Shown: positions 37,157 to 45,011 of the stretch, piece by piece
Position numbering within the stretch: position 1 is the first letter of the stretch
Layout: every line of letters begins with the position of its first letter
Assembly: GCA_012960845.1 (NCBI GenBank)
Contig: DUAN01000228.1
Location: forward strand, 1 to 57,951
Reading direction: 5' to 3'
Origin: Planctomycetota bacterium
Lineage (GTDB): Bacteria; Planctomycetota; UBA8108; UBA1146
DNA: 57,951 nucleotides
Notes under the pieces: model-generated
Told to the model about the DNA's origin: nothing
The model's input: the letters and a program-made list of their open reading frames with translations, nothing else
Database searches by the model: none
Made by a program: the position numbers and the translations under genes

Positions 37157-37739
37157 AGAAGGGATTGTCTCCAGCGGCGTGATCGGTGGAGTCGTGGATA
37201 TTTTTCACTCTGGGGACCTTCTGGCGAATCAAAGTTTCCACTCCTTGGCGCAAGGTCATCGCTGCCATTCCGCAACCCTGACAACCTCCACCCATGTGAA
37301 CGAAGATGTCAGTCTCCTTCACATCGACCACTTCGATGAATCCACCATGCGCCGCCACCATCGGGTTCATCTCATCATTGAGCAAATTCTGGATCTCGAC
37401 GAACAGTTCCTTCTCTTCCTCGTTCATCTGGCGCGACCGATTCTGTTGGATTCGTTCGAGTCCCTCGAAATGGGTCTGGATGAGTTCGCTGGCCCGCTCA
37501 GCAATCGGTCCCCATGGGGGCCCCTCGATCGGCTTCAACAAGGTGACGATTCGATCCTGAAGCAACACCGCTTCGAGTCCTTCGATCTGCACCAGCAACT
37601 GCCCCAGAGGACTGGCGCTGGCTTCCTCCACGGTAGAGAAGTACTCGGGCGTTTTTGCCACGACTCGATTGGTTTTGATCACGCAGGTATCGGATTTCGT
37701 TTCGTATGGTTCGATCTGGATCTCAAGTTTTTGATTCAT
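37149..37739 (-). CDS. NifU/Nfu-type Fe-S cluster carrier
   Basis: 196 residues. The N-terminal half matches the Nfu N-terminal domain (SDTCVIKTNRVVAKTPEYFS). The C-terminal Nfu domain has NPMVAAHGGFIEVVDV and the cluster-binding GGGCQGCGMAAMTL (CxxC). It hands 4Fe-4S or 2Fe-2S clusters to apoproteins. ATG 37739 has GAGAGGA upstream. It is coupled to the Rieske gene and lies 90 bases after the CNB-diiron fusion gene, all on one strand. Confidence 0.92.
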   Translation of the reverse strand: MNQKLEIQIEPYETKSDTCVIKTNRVVAKTPEYFSTVEEASASPLGQLLVQIEGLEAVLLQDRIVTLLKPIEGPPWGPIAERASELIQTHFEGLERIQQNRSRQMNEEEKELFVEIQNLLNDEMNPMVAAHGGFIEVVDVKETDIFVHMGGGCQGCGMAAMTLRQGVETLIRQKVPRVKNIHDSTDHAAGDNPFYE

Positions 37740-37829
37740 AGAATTTCCTCTCGGGTCCGATGATGACCGGGAATTCTCTGAAGATCTAGACTTCCAGTGA
37801 TAATCCGGAGCGAGTCTTCACCAACAGGT

Positions 37830-38981
37830 CTAAGGGGTCACGGCATCGTCGCAGCGGCCCAGGGTCGAGGCACGCAGGTGCAACCAGTCCCAGAATCCCG
37901 CCCTGAGGGCCAGAGCCTTTCGCATCCCCTTGACCAGATCCACCCGCCCCGATGGGGTTGCAGCATAGTGCCGTGAGATCTCGAGCAAGGTTTCTTGATG
38001 GTGATCATCGACGGCAGCGTGGAGGGGGAAGAAAACCGTCTCTTTCGGATCAACTCCGAGCACCGTGATCGCCGGCAAGAAGTGCTGGTACATGGTGCTC
38101 ACCACATTTTCGGTTCCCAGACCCAGAGCCCCGATCGCTTCCGCAGGGGATCCTCCCGAAAGAACCGAAAGGAACATCTCACGCCAGCAGACCACCTCCA
38201 CCGAGTCCGACTCCGGATTCAAGTTTTTGACTCCTGTTGCTTCACAGAATCTACGAAAGAGGATCGGATGCGGAATCCCATCCACCCACTCCTGCTCCAC
38301 ACCGATGCCTGCCAGTTCCTCCAGTTCATCGGACTCGTAAATGCCTGCCTCTTCGGTGAGATTTTCCATCAGAGCCGTTCGATGCTCGGGTCTCTCCAGG
38401 CGCCCGATGACAGTGGTCAAAAACCGCGGAAAATGTGACGAGTAACCGTGATAATGGCAGGCGAAATCCGCCAGTGCCCAGTTCATGTCTGGAAGAGAAT
38501 GATTCCTCAATGCCAGCAGGTAGGGATGGTTCACCGCACGATGCGCGATGGCCTCTTCTGTCACCCTTTGAAGAAAGAACTCGATATCTTGATCCTCTGA
38601 ACTCGCTGCGGAGCTCAGATGCGCCTGACGTCGAGCATCGAGGATCCGGACAAAATACAGCAGCTCCTCTGGGTCTTTGGCCAGATCTCTCAACAGGTCT
38701 TCTCGTTCCATCTTCCGCAACACGCTGGAGATCCCTGCGCGGACAGTGGCGCTCCTCGGGCGGCGATCGATGAATGCCATCTCGCCGACCAGATCTCCCG
38801 CCTCGATGGTGTCGATCACCGCGCCGCCACGCAGCACCTCGACTTGGCCACTCTCGATCAGGTAGATACTCTCCTCGAAATCGCCCTCGCGGATGATTTC
38901 GGTTCCTTCTTCAATTTCGATCCGATCTCCTGAATCGCTCAATCGATCGAGCAGATCCTGGGGTAGAACAGGCTGATTCAC
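37830..38981 (-). CDS. Cyclic-nucleotide-binding / haem-oxygenase-like diiron protein fusion
   Basis: 383 residues. Residues 1-120 are a CNB domain (EGTEIIREGDFEESIYLIES, DLVGEMAFIDRRPRSATVRA, which keeps the phosphate-cassette Glu and Arg). Residues about 135-370 are helical and resemble haem-oxygenase-like diiron oxidases (Haem_oxygenas_2): NLTEEAG, HPILFRRFCEATG, TENVVSTMYQHFLPAI and HAAVDDHHQETL supply the Glu/His/Asp ligands. The CNB part may gate oxidase activity. GTG 38981 has GGAGA 4 bases upstream. It is upstream of Nfu and Rieske genes on the same strand, which would provide clusters and electrons. Confidence 0.8.
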   Translation of the reverse strand: MNQPVLPQDLLDRLSDSGDRIEIEEGTEIIREGDFEESIYLIESGQVEVLRGGAVIDTIEAGDLVGEMAFIDRRPRSATVRAGISSVLRKMEREDLLRDLAKDPEELLYFVRILDARRQAHLSSAASSEDQDIEFFLQRVTEEAIAHRAVNHPYLLALRNHSLPDMNWALADFACHYHGYSSHFPRFLTTVIGRLERPEHRTALMENLTEEAGIYESDELEELAGIGVEQEWVDGIPHPILFRRFCEATGVKNLNPESDSVEVVCWREMFLSVLSGGSPAEAIGALGLGTENVVSTMYQHFLPAITVLGVDPKETVFFPLHAAVDDHHQETLLEISRHYAATPSGRVDLVKGMRKALALRAGFWDWLHLRASTLGRCDDAVTP

Positions 38982-39181
38982 GATGTCTCCATTCAAAGTG
39001 CTCCGCTCAGCGGGTCACCAAAGGTGTCTATTCTTGAAGTGGATCATTTCTGAAGAAGTTCCACAAGCCATCCGGGGGTCGAGAGCACACAACTCCATCG
39101 CACGCCTGTATCCGGAATCGCAACGCACTCGGACAGATTTTCACAGGAGACTGCATTGGATCAATGATCCCCTACTGGCCT
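38982..39181. other. 200-base spacer between the AIM24 genes and the CNB-diiron gene
   Basis: No gene or strong hairpin seen. It should hold the promoter of the CNB-diiron fusion gene. Confidence 0.4.
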
Positions 39182-39856
39182 TCATTTATTACTCTTCTGT
39201 TTCTTCCGTCGATAGGGGTGAACCCAACTGGCAAAGGCATGGGGGCAGCGCGACTGCACCCACACCTTTCCTCTGCCGGAGAAGCGCAGCAGCAATTGAT
39301 CTCCGAAGAGGAATGAACGGATCTTGCGTGCGCGGGTCAGCCGGTAGTCGAGGCTCGGTTCCCACGCCACCGCATAGCCGTTGTCGACGAGGTACTCCCC
39401 GTCTACTTCCACTTCCTGAATATCTCCATAAGCATTGAAGAACAGGGTGCCAGTCCCCGAACAACGAAGGATGAAGAGGCCCTCGTTGAAGAAACCACGA
39501 AGACCATCGAACTTGGTATCGATCTGGATGTCTCCGATGGAAGCGAGGTAGGCTCCCTTCTGCAGGAAAATCTCTTCGCCATTCATCTCCCTGGCCACGA
39601 TTGCCCCTGCGGGTCCCGGAGCCAGACTCACCCGAGCTCCCGAAGATTGTGTGGTGTAGGTATTCTGAAAGAAGGATTCTCCCGAGAGGAGGACTCTCTT
39701 CAATCCCTGAAAGACACCCCCACGAGTGGAGGTTTCCATCTCGATCTCTGGATCCATCCAGGCCATGGCACCGGACTCGCTCGAGATGGACTCGGAAACA
39801 TCCAACTCCACTTCCAGATAGGAATAGCCCGGCTGACAATCAATCTTGTACTTCAT
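39182..39856 (-). CDS. AIM24/TIGR00266-family protein (paralogue 3)
   Basis: 224 residues of beta-roll. Family features are ISSESGAMAWMDPEIE, SGESFFQNTYTT, FLQKGAYLASIGDIQID, VDNGYAVAWEPSLDY and a final LLLRFSGRGKVWVQSR. A basic tail RRKKQKSNK is specific to this copy. The family function is unknown; in yeast Aim24 acts on inner-membrane organisation. ATG 39856 is preferred (GAGGGGG 5 bases before). Two bases separate it from the preceding stop. Confidence 0.9.
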   Translation of the reverse strand: MKYKIDCQPGYSYLEVELDVSESISSESGAMAWMDPEIEMETSTRGGVFQGLKRVLLSGESFFQNTYTTQSSGARVSLAPGPAGAIVAREMNGEEIFLQKGAYLASIGDIQIDTKFDGLRGFFNEGLFILRCSGTGTLFFNAYGDIQEVEVDGEYLVDNGYAVAWEPSLDYRLTRARKIRSFLFGDQLLLRFSGRGKVWVQSRCPHAFASWVHPYRRKKQKSNK

Positions 39857-39858
39857 CT

Positions 39859-40545
39859 TCACCCCCTCGGAGGTAGCAAGGGCCCCAGTCGCTTACCAAA
39901 GCCGCTGGCATCGTGGGTCTGGACGATCACTCTTCCCTGCCCACTGAACTTCATCACGAATCCTTCACCAGCAAGGAAGGACTGCATCCATGAGCCCCCC
40001 GCCTTGGTCACGGAGTAATCCAGAGATGCCTCGTAGGCGACCAGGTGACCGGTGTCGATGGTCAGTTCACCATTCACTTCCAGTTCCCGTAGCGCCCCGA
40101 AGGCACCGACCAGGATGGTTCCACTACCCGATGCCTCGAGGAAAAACAAACTCTCGCCGGAGATGAATCCCCCCAGTCCCTGGAACTGCATATCGAGTTC
40201 GATGTCTCCACCGGCAGCCAGAAAGGAACCGCCCGTGGTCTTCCAGTGATTCGCCCCGGCCACTTCCAGTGTCATCACCTCTCCCGGCAGAATCGGTGCG
40301 ATCCCCACCTCACCCGACCCCCCGTCGGTGGTGCTGTAGGTGGAGAGGAAGAAGGAGTCGCCACCGAGCAGGCGCTTGACCCCCGACAACATGCCGCCAC
40401 CCTTCTTCGCACGAGTCGTGACGTCGATATCGACATTTCCGGAAGCTCGCACCATCGCCCCCGATTCGCTGATCAGACGCTCTCCATGATCGAAGTGGAC
40501 CAGCGCCGACTGGAAGGCTCCCTGTTCGAGGATTTCGAATCTCAT
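39859..40545 (-). CDS. AIM24/TIGR00266-family protein (paralogue 2)
   Basis: 228 residues with the same layout: RLISESGAMVRASGNVDID, GGDSFFLSTYSTTDG, SFLAAGGDIELDMQFQ, IDTGHLVAYEASLDY and FVMKFSGQGRVIVQTHD. It lies between the other two copies, with 4 bases to the first and 2 to the third, forming a coupled triplet. Confidence 0.92.
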   Translation of the reverse strand: MRFEILEQGAFQSALVHFDHGERLISESGAMVRASGNVDIDVTTRAKKGGGMLSGVKRLLGGDSFFLSTYSTTDGGSGEVGIAPILPGEVMTLEVAGANHWKTTGGSFLAAGGDIELDMQFQGLGGFISGESLFFLEASGSGTILVGAFGALRELEVNGELTIDTGHLVAYEASLDYSVTKAGGSWMQSFLAGEGFVMKFSGQGRVIVQTHDASGFGKRLGPLLPPRG

Positions 40546-40549
40546 CGCC

Positions 40550-41209
40550 TTATCCTCTCAGGAACGGGGAGATCCACCCCGCCGTTCCAGCCAGATGACG
40601 AGTCTGAAGCCAGAGCTTGCCGCGACCTGAAAAACGCATCACCAACCCCTCACCGGAGAAGAAGGTGTTCTTGAAACCACCTGTGGTTCCCAGTTTCCAG
40701 TCGAGGGTATGTTCCCAGGCGAGGACATGTCCGTTGTCGACCACCAGTTCGCCATCGAGTTCCTTCTCGACCAGTGCTCCGTAGGCACCGAAAATCACTT
40801 CGCCGGCGCCTGCGGCCTCGATGAAGAAGGCTCCCTTGCCGCTAAAAAACGCCTTGAAGCCACCGAATCTTGTCTTGAGTTGAACTCCATCGGTACAGCC
40901 GGTGAATGCTCCTCCGGCGATCAGCAAGCCCTCACGAGTCACTGGAGTTCGCACCAGGGTCCCGGCCATCGCATGACTGAGCGCGAGACGGCTGTCCCCC
41001 CCGGAGGTGTATTCGGTGATGAAAAGAGATGTTCCACCGAGTACCCGTCGTGCCAGTGAGGTCGCCACACCACCGAGCAATCGAGCTTTCAACTCGATGT
41101 CTCCCTCCATCCAGTTCATCGCACCAGAGGCCGCACGGAATCGTTCTCCAGAGTCCATCTGGACCCGCGCCTCGCCGAAGTCTGGATTTCCTTCCAAGTC
41201 GATCTGCAT
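40550..41209 (-). CDS. AIM24/TIGR00266-family protein (paralogue 1)
   Basis: 219 residues, first of the triplet. FRAASGAMNWMEGDIELK, GGTSLFITEYTSGG, LIAGGAFTGCTDGVQLK, VDNGHVLAWEHTLDW and LVMRFSGRGKLWLQTRH. ATG 41209 has AAAGGA 5 bases upstream. The three paralogues are clearly diverged from one another, so the duplications are old; they may assemble as a hetero-oligomer. Confidence 0.92.
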   Translation of the reverse strand: MQIDLEGNPDFGEARVQMDSGERFRAASGAMNWMEGDIELKARLLGGVATSLARRVLGGTSLFITEYTSGGDSRLALSHAMAGTLVRTPVTREGLLIAGGAFTGCTDGVQLKTRFGGFKAFFSGKGAFFIEAAGAGEVIFGAYGALVEKELDGELVVDNGHVLAWEHTLDWKLGTTGGFKNTFFSGEGLVMRFSGRGKLWLQTRHLAGTAGWISPFLRG

Positions 41210-41321
41210 CGGTGTCCTTTCGCGCCCTCCAGGAGCCATCGTGAACCGAGATCGTGCCCCCAGATGGAGCGGGTCGCAATCCCCGATCGACGAGGATAAC
41301 CTACCTACCTGGAGGATAGCG

Positions 41322-41882
41322 ATGTCCTTACCGGACTCCATCGAGACCGATCGCCTGCTCCTGAGGAAATGGCGCGCCGCAGATCGCGATCCACTGGCAG
41401 CGTTGCTCGCCGATCCTCTCTACCATCGCTTCATGCCAGGTCCGAGCCCTCGATCCGCTGCTGACGCCCAATTTGAACGGATCCAACAAAAGATCGAGAT
41501 CCACGGATTCGGGCCATGGGTCGTGGAGTTGCCCGACGAAGCACAGTTCATCGGATTCCTCGGCCTCGGAATCCCTCGACACACCCTACCTGCGAGCCCC
41601 TGCATCGAGATCGGCTGGCATCTCATCCCCTCCTTCTGGGGCCAGGGGTATGCCACCGAGGGAGCCAGAGCATCGCTCCAGTTTGGATTCGAACATCTGG
41701 GGCTCGATGAAATCGTCAGTTTCACGGTTCCCGCCAACATCGCCTCTCGTCGCGTCATGGAAAAGATCGGCATGAGCCGTGATCTCGATGGCGATTTTGA
41801 TCACCCGGCACTGGAACCGGGGCACCCGCTTCGCCCCCACGTTCTCTACCGGATCCAGCCTGCTGAACTCGATCAAGCGTGA
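41322..41882 (+). CDS. GNAT acetyltransferase (RimJ/RimL-like)
   Basis: 186 residues. ETDRLLLRKWRAADRDPLAALL at the N-terminus, the acetyl-CoA loop in GWHLIPSFWGQGYATEGARA (QGYATE motif) and ANIASRRVMEKIGM near the C-terminus identify the RimJ/RimL-type GNAT fold. It transfers acetyl to an amine of a small molecule or protein N-terminus; target unknown. GGAGGATAGCG precedes the ATG. It converges on the fusion gene with 6 bases between stops. Confidence 0.9.
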   Translation: MSLPDSIETDRLLLRKWRAADRDPLAALLADPLYHRFMPGPSPRSAADAQFERIQQKIEIHGFGPWVVELPDEAQFIGFLGLGIPRHTLPASPCIEIGWHLIPSFWGQGYATEGARASLQFGFEHLGLDEIVSFTVPANIASRRVMEKIGMSRDLDGDFDHPALEPGHPLRPHVLYRIQPAELDQA

Positions 41883-41888
41883 ACTCGA

Positions 41889-43724
41889 TCAGGCCTGAAC
41901 CGTCGACAGCGCCTCGGCGATGGCGGTCACGATCTGCGAGTTCTGCTGCGGTGATTTGACCGCAGTCCTCAGCGCATGGGTTCCCAGTGCACTTCCCATG
42001 TTGCTGGCATCCCTCAGATGAACTCCCGATCGGCGACAATGTTGGATGACCTGAGCGGCGGTCGGGCCATCGGCGGGAAGAAAAGTCAAAAGAAAGTTGG
42101 CCACCGATGGAATCACCTCGAGCCCCAGTTGTTGAAGGTCTCTGGCCAGCGACTCGCGAGCCAACGCAGTCGCCTGATATTGGGTCTGGTAGTACTCGGG
42201 ATCCTCGAGTGCCTTCACCGCTGCCACCTGACCCGGCAGACTGACCGCCCACGGTGGAGTCAACGCTCGCAACGGTTCGAGGATCTCTGGAGACGCACAA
42301 AGATATGCCGAACGCACCCCCGACAGTGCATAGCCCTTCGACATCGACTTGCAAACCACGACATTTTTTCGCTGACAGCCAAACTGTTCCAGTGAATGGG
42401 CGCTACCGACGTACTCGATGTAGGTTTCATCGATCCAGAAGCGAGTGGATGATGGGGTAGCCTCGATGATCGACTGCAACTCGCTCATCGGAAGGTGACA
42501 GCCGGTGGGACTGTTGGGATTGACCACCACTACCAGGTCGTAGTCGCCCGTTGCAAGTTGCCCTTGCAACCGTTCGCCAGCGACTTTGAAGCCATCTTCG
42601 CGGCGCAGTTGAAAACGATCGACCTGACAACGCAGAACCTGTTCGCAGACATGAAAGTACTCGCCATAGGATGGATCGAGTAGCAGCACCCGGCTCGATG
42701 ACGAGAGCCACCGATTGAATGCGAGGAAGATCAGATCGGATGATCCGGCCCCCGGCAAGATAGACGATCCCGGCACACCCCTCGCCGCAGCGATCGCTGC
42801 GATCAGGCCCTCGCAACCGGTCGGAGGCGATGTTCGCACCAGCCAGTCGAGGTGCTCGGAGAGGGTCGAAATCACCCCGGGAGCGGCGGGGAACCATGCG
42901 TCCAGAACATCGGCATTGATGATCTCCTGCCGTCGCGAAAGGGTCTGAAAGCCATCGCCCACATCAACGAAGAAACCTCCGCCATGAAAGCAAGCCGATG
43001 GTTTTCTCAGCGGAAAGGGCAGTTGCCACTCCACCCTCTGTTCAATCCGAGCGACCAGTTGAGGTCGCTTCTCGACCTGCTCGCGAATTTGATCGACGGA
43101 GGCGCTCATCAACCGAAAGGTCACGGCACCCCTGACCAGTTCGATTCCATGATCCTGATATCCGCTGCTGCGGTAGATGGAGGCCACCTCGGTGCGACCG
43201 ATGACGACCAATCGAGTTCCTCCGCTCGCCTCCACGGCTCGAAACGAGGCATACATCAGCGCTGGCGCCAGAAGCGATCCCCGCCGTCCAGAGTTGACCG
43301 TCAACAGCCGAACCTCGAATAACCGATCGCGATCCTCGAAGGGCCACTGTTTTCGATCGAGGTAACTATCGAGGGAGTACTCGCCTCCCTCCGGAGGGGT
43401 GATGCTGATGAAGCCAGCCATCTGCCCATCGATGATCGCGACGAAGTAGCGATTGAACTGATCCAGATGATTTTTCAGTATTCCATCGGGGTTCTGCGGG
43501 TGCTGACCCAGTTCGACCGCATAGACATCATGCCTGGTGCGATAGATCTCCTGACGATCCTGCTCTGTCGCCTCTCGGATCACCATCGCGGCGGCAGATG
43601 GCTCGCCTCCTCCAGCCAGTCCACCGTGCTGGATCACCTTCTCGGTGCTGATTGATTCGATCAAGGTCGCCACTCTTTCACCGTGCTGAGTTGAAGCCAG
43701 ATTTTCCTGTAGGCTGTTCGCCAC
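41889..43724 (-). CDS. GNAT-like acyltransferase fused to a HisC-type aminotransferase
   Basis: 611 residues. Residues about 50-215 form a GNAT/LuxI-like domain (TRHDVYAVELGQHPQN, DRLFEVRLLTVNSGRRGSL, SIYRSSGYQDHG). Residues about 245-611 are a histidinol-phosphate-aminotransferase-like PLP enzyme: ILPGAGSSDLIFLAFN, LLLDPSYGEY, VVVNPNSPTGC, RFWIDETYIEYVG, and the lysine in CKSMSKGYALSGVRSAY. One chain may transaminate or decarboxylate an amino acid and acylate the product. GTG 43724 has AGGAG 5 bases upstream; GTG 43730 is possible. Substrate unknown. Confidence 0.85.
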   Translation of the reverse strand: MANSLQENLASTQHGERVATLIESISTEKVIQHGGLAGGGEPSAAAMVIREATEQDRQEIYRTRHDVYAVELGQHPQNPDGILKNHLDQFNRYFVAIIDGQMAGFISITPPEGGEYSLDSYLDRKQWPFEDRDRLFEVRLLTVNSGRRGSLLAPALMYASFRAVEASGGTRLVVIGRTEVASIYRSSGYQDHGIELVRGAVTFRLMSASVDQIREQVEKRPQLVARIEQRVEWQLPFPLRKPSACFHGGGFFVDVGDGFQTLSRRQEIINADVLDAWFPAAPGVISTLSEHLDWLVRTSPPTGCEGLIAAIAAARGVPGSSILPGAGSSDLIFLAFNRWLSSSSRVLLLDPSYGEYFHVCEQVLRCQVDRFQLRREDGFKVAGERLQGQLATGDYDLVVVVNPNSPTGCHLPMSELQSIIEATPSSTRFWIDETYIEYVGSAHSLEQFGCQRKNVVVCKSMSKGYALSGVRSAYLCASPEILEPLRALTPPWAVSLPGQVAAVKALEDPEYYQTQYQATALARESLARDLQQLGLEVIPSVANFLLTFLPADGPTAAQVIQHCRRSGVHLRDASNMGSALGTHALRTAVKSPQQNSQIVTAIAEALSTVQA

Positions 43725-43784
43725 GCACACTCCTGCTCATCGTACAGGAAAGTTCGATGGACCAGTATCTATCCTGAGGAACGG

Positions 43785-44660
43785 TTAGCGATCGATCAGT
43801 TCCTGGTGAATCACTCGAATATGCTCAGGAGTTGTGCCACAGCATCCGCCGACGATGCTGGCTCCTGCGTCGATCCAAGAAGCGGCCAATTGGCCATAGA
43901 GTTCAGGTCCAATGGCGTCGGAGGAGATCCAGTTTCCCGCTTCATCTGCGTGGCCAATATTTCCATAAGCAAGAATCGGAGTTTGATCCAGATCCTGACG
44001 AAGCAGTTTGACCTGATCCACGATGGAGTGCGGAGAAACGCAGTTCACACCGACTCCCTGCGCGTCCTTGATATCCTCCAGCAAGGGTTGCCACTTCTCA
44101 CCGCTCAAGAGAACCCCTGGGGGCCCGGCACTGCGAGTACAGAAACTGATCATCCATTTTCCTTCTGCCACTCGACGTGCCGCTCGAATCGCAGCTCTGG
44201 CTTCGCTCAGATGATTGATCGTCTCGATCAAGATCAGATCTACACCGGCTTCGATGAGATGTTCCATCCACTCGAGATGTTCCTGAAAACACACCTCTTC
44301 ATCCGGCACGAGGTCAGGTCGATAGCAATCTTCAAGAGGAGCGACTGATCCGAGAACCAACGCATCTCGACAGATCTCGTCACGTGCATCCCTTGCGATT
44401 TGAACCGCCTGTCGTGTCAGTTCCGCGGCTCGGTCTCCCAGTCCCGCTTTTTCCAGAACTCGGCGGTGAGTTCGGAAGGTGGCGGTGGTGATGGCCTGGG
44501 CTCCTGCAGTGAGGTAATCGCGATGCACTTGGGCCAGAACCTCTGGCGCATCGAGCAGCGCTCCGGCCGACCACAGGGGCAGGGAGAGATCGACCCCTCT
44601 TTGCTCCAGTTCTGAACCGGTGGCACCATCGATGAGTTGAAGGGCAGACGGATGGACCAT
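43785..44660 (-). CDS. Homocysteine S-methyltransferase family protein
   Basis: 291 residues. TIM-barrel with the zinc-site cysteines: VNC in GVGVNCVSPHS and the CC pair in GGCCGTTPEH, and the N-terminal DGATGSELEQRG. The short size and lack of cobalamin or folate domains match MmuM-type enzymes, which use S-methylmethionine or SAM. GGAGGGAAACTC precedes ATG 44660. It lies 124 bases downstream of... no adjacent pathway partner is visible; the neighbour upstream in transcription is the peptide-export operon, separated by 351 bases. Confidence 0.88.
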   Translation of the reverse strand: MVHPSALQLIDGATGSELEQRGVDLSLPLWSAGALLDAPEVLAQVHRDYLTAGAQAITTATFRTHRRVLEKAGLGDRAAELTRQAVQIARDARDEICRDALVLGSVAPLEDCYRPDLVPDEEVCFQEHLEWMEHLIEAGVDLILIETINHLSEARAAIRAARRVAEGKWMISFCTRSAGPPGVLLSGEKWQPLLEDIKDAQGVGVNCVSPHSIVDQVKLLRQDLDQTPILAYGNIGHADEAGNWISSDAIGPELYGQLAASWIDAGASIVGGCCGTTPEHIRVIHQELIDR

Positions 44661-45011
44661 GAGTTTCCCTCCAGAGATGGCGGCAGTTTCACTGGATTCC
44701 GATGACCAGAAAATTCTGCCGCCAGTAAATACCAATCGTTCGCCGATCCGCCTCGAATCATCGACCGTGGAGCACCACCAGAACTCCATTGCGGATGCAC
44801 TCTGTGGCGGATGCACCCTGTGGCGGATGCACCCGGTGGCGGAGGCCAGGAGTTCCCAAAGCCACCGATGTGATTACCGACGGAGGAATCGGCATCGCTG
44901 ACCCGAACTCGCTGCGGAACCGAGCTCTCTGCTGAATCATGAATTTCTCGATGTTTCCGAACTTGCGGTCCCGAGGTTGCGGCACCGAGATGGTGACGAC
45001 CCCGGTTGCCG
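44661..45011. other. Spacer with a 16-base tandem repeat
   Basis: No gene. GCGGATGCACCCTGTG-type units start at 44792, 44808 and 44824 (one or two changes each), with a fragment at 44840. The promoter of the methyltransferase gene is presumably here. Confidence 0.6.

Noticed and set aside
44792..44839. Possible CRISPR-like or tandem array in spacers
   Set aside because: Units are 12-20 bases with no unique spacers between copies and no cas genes in the window.
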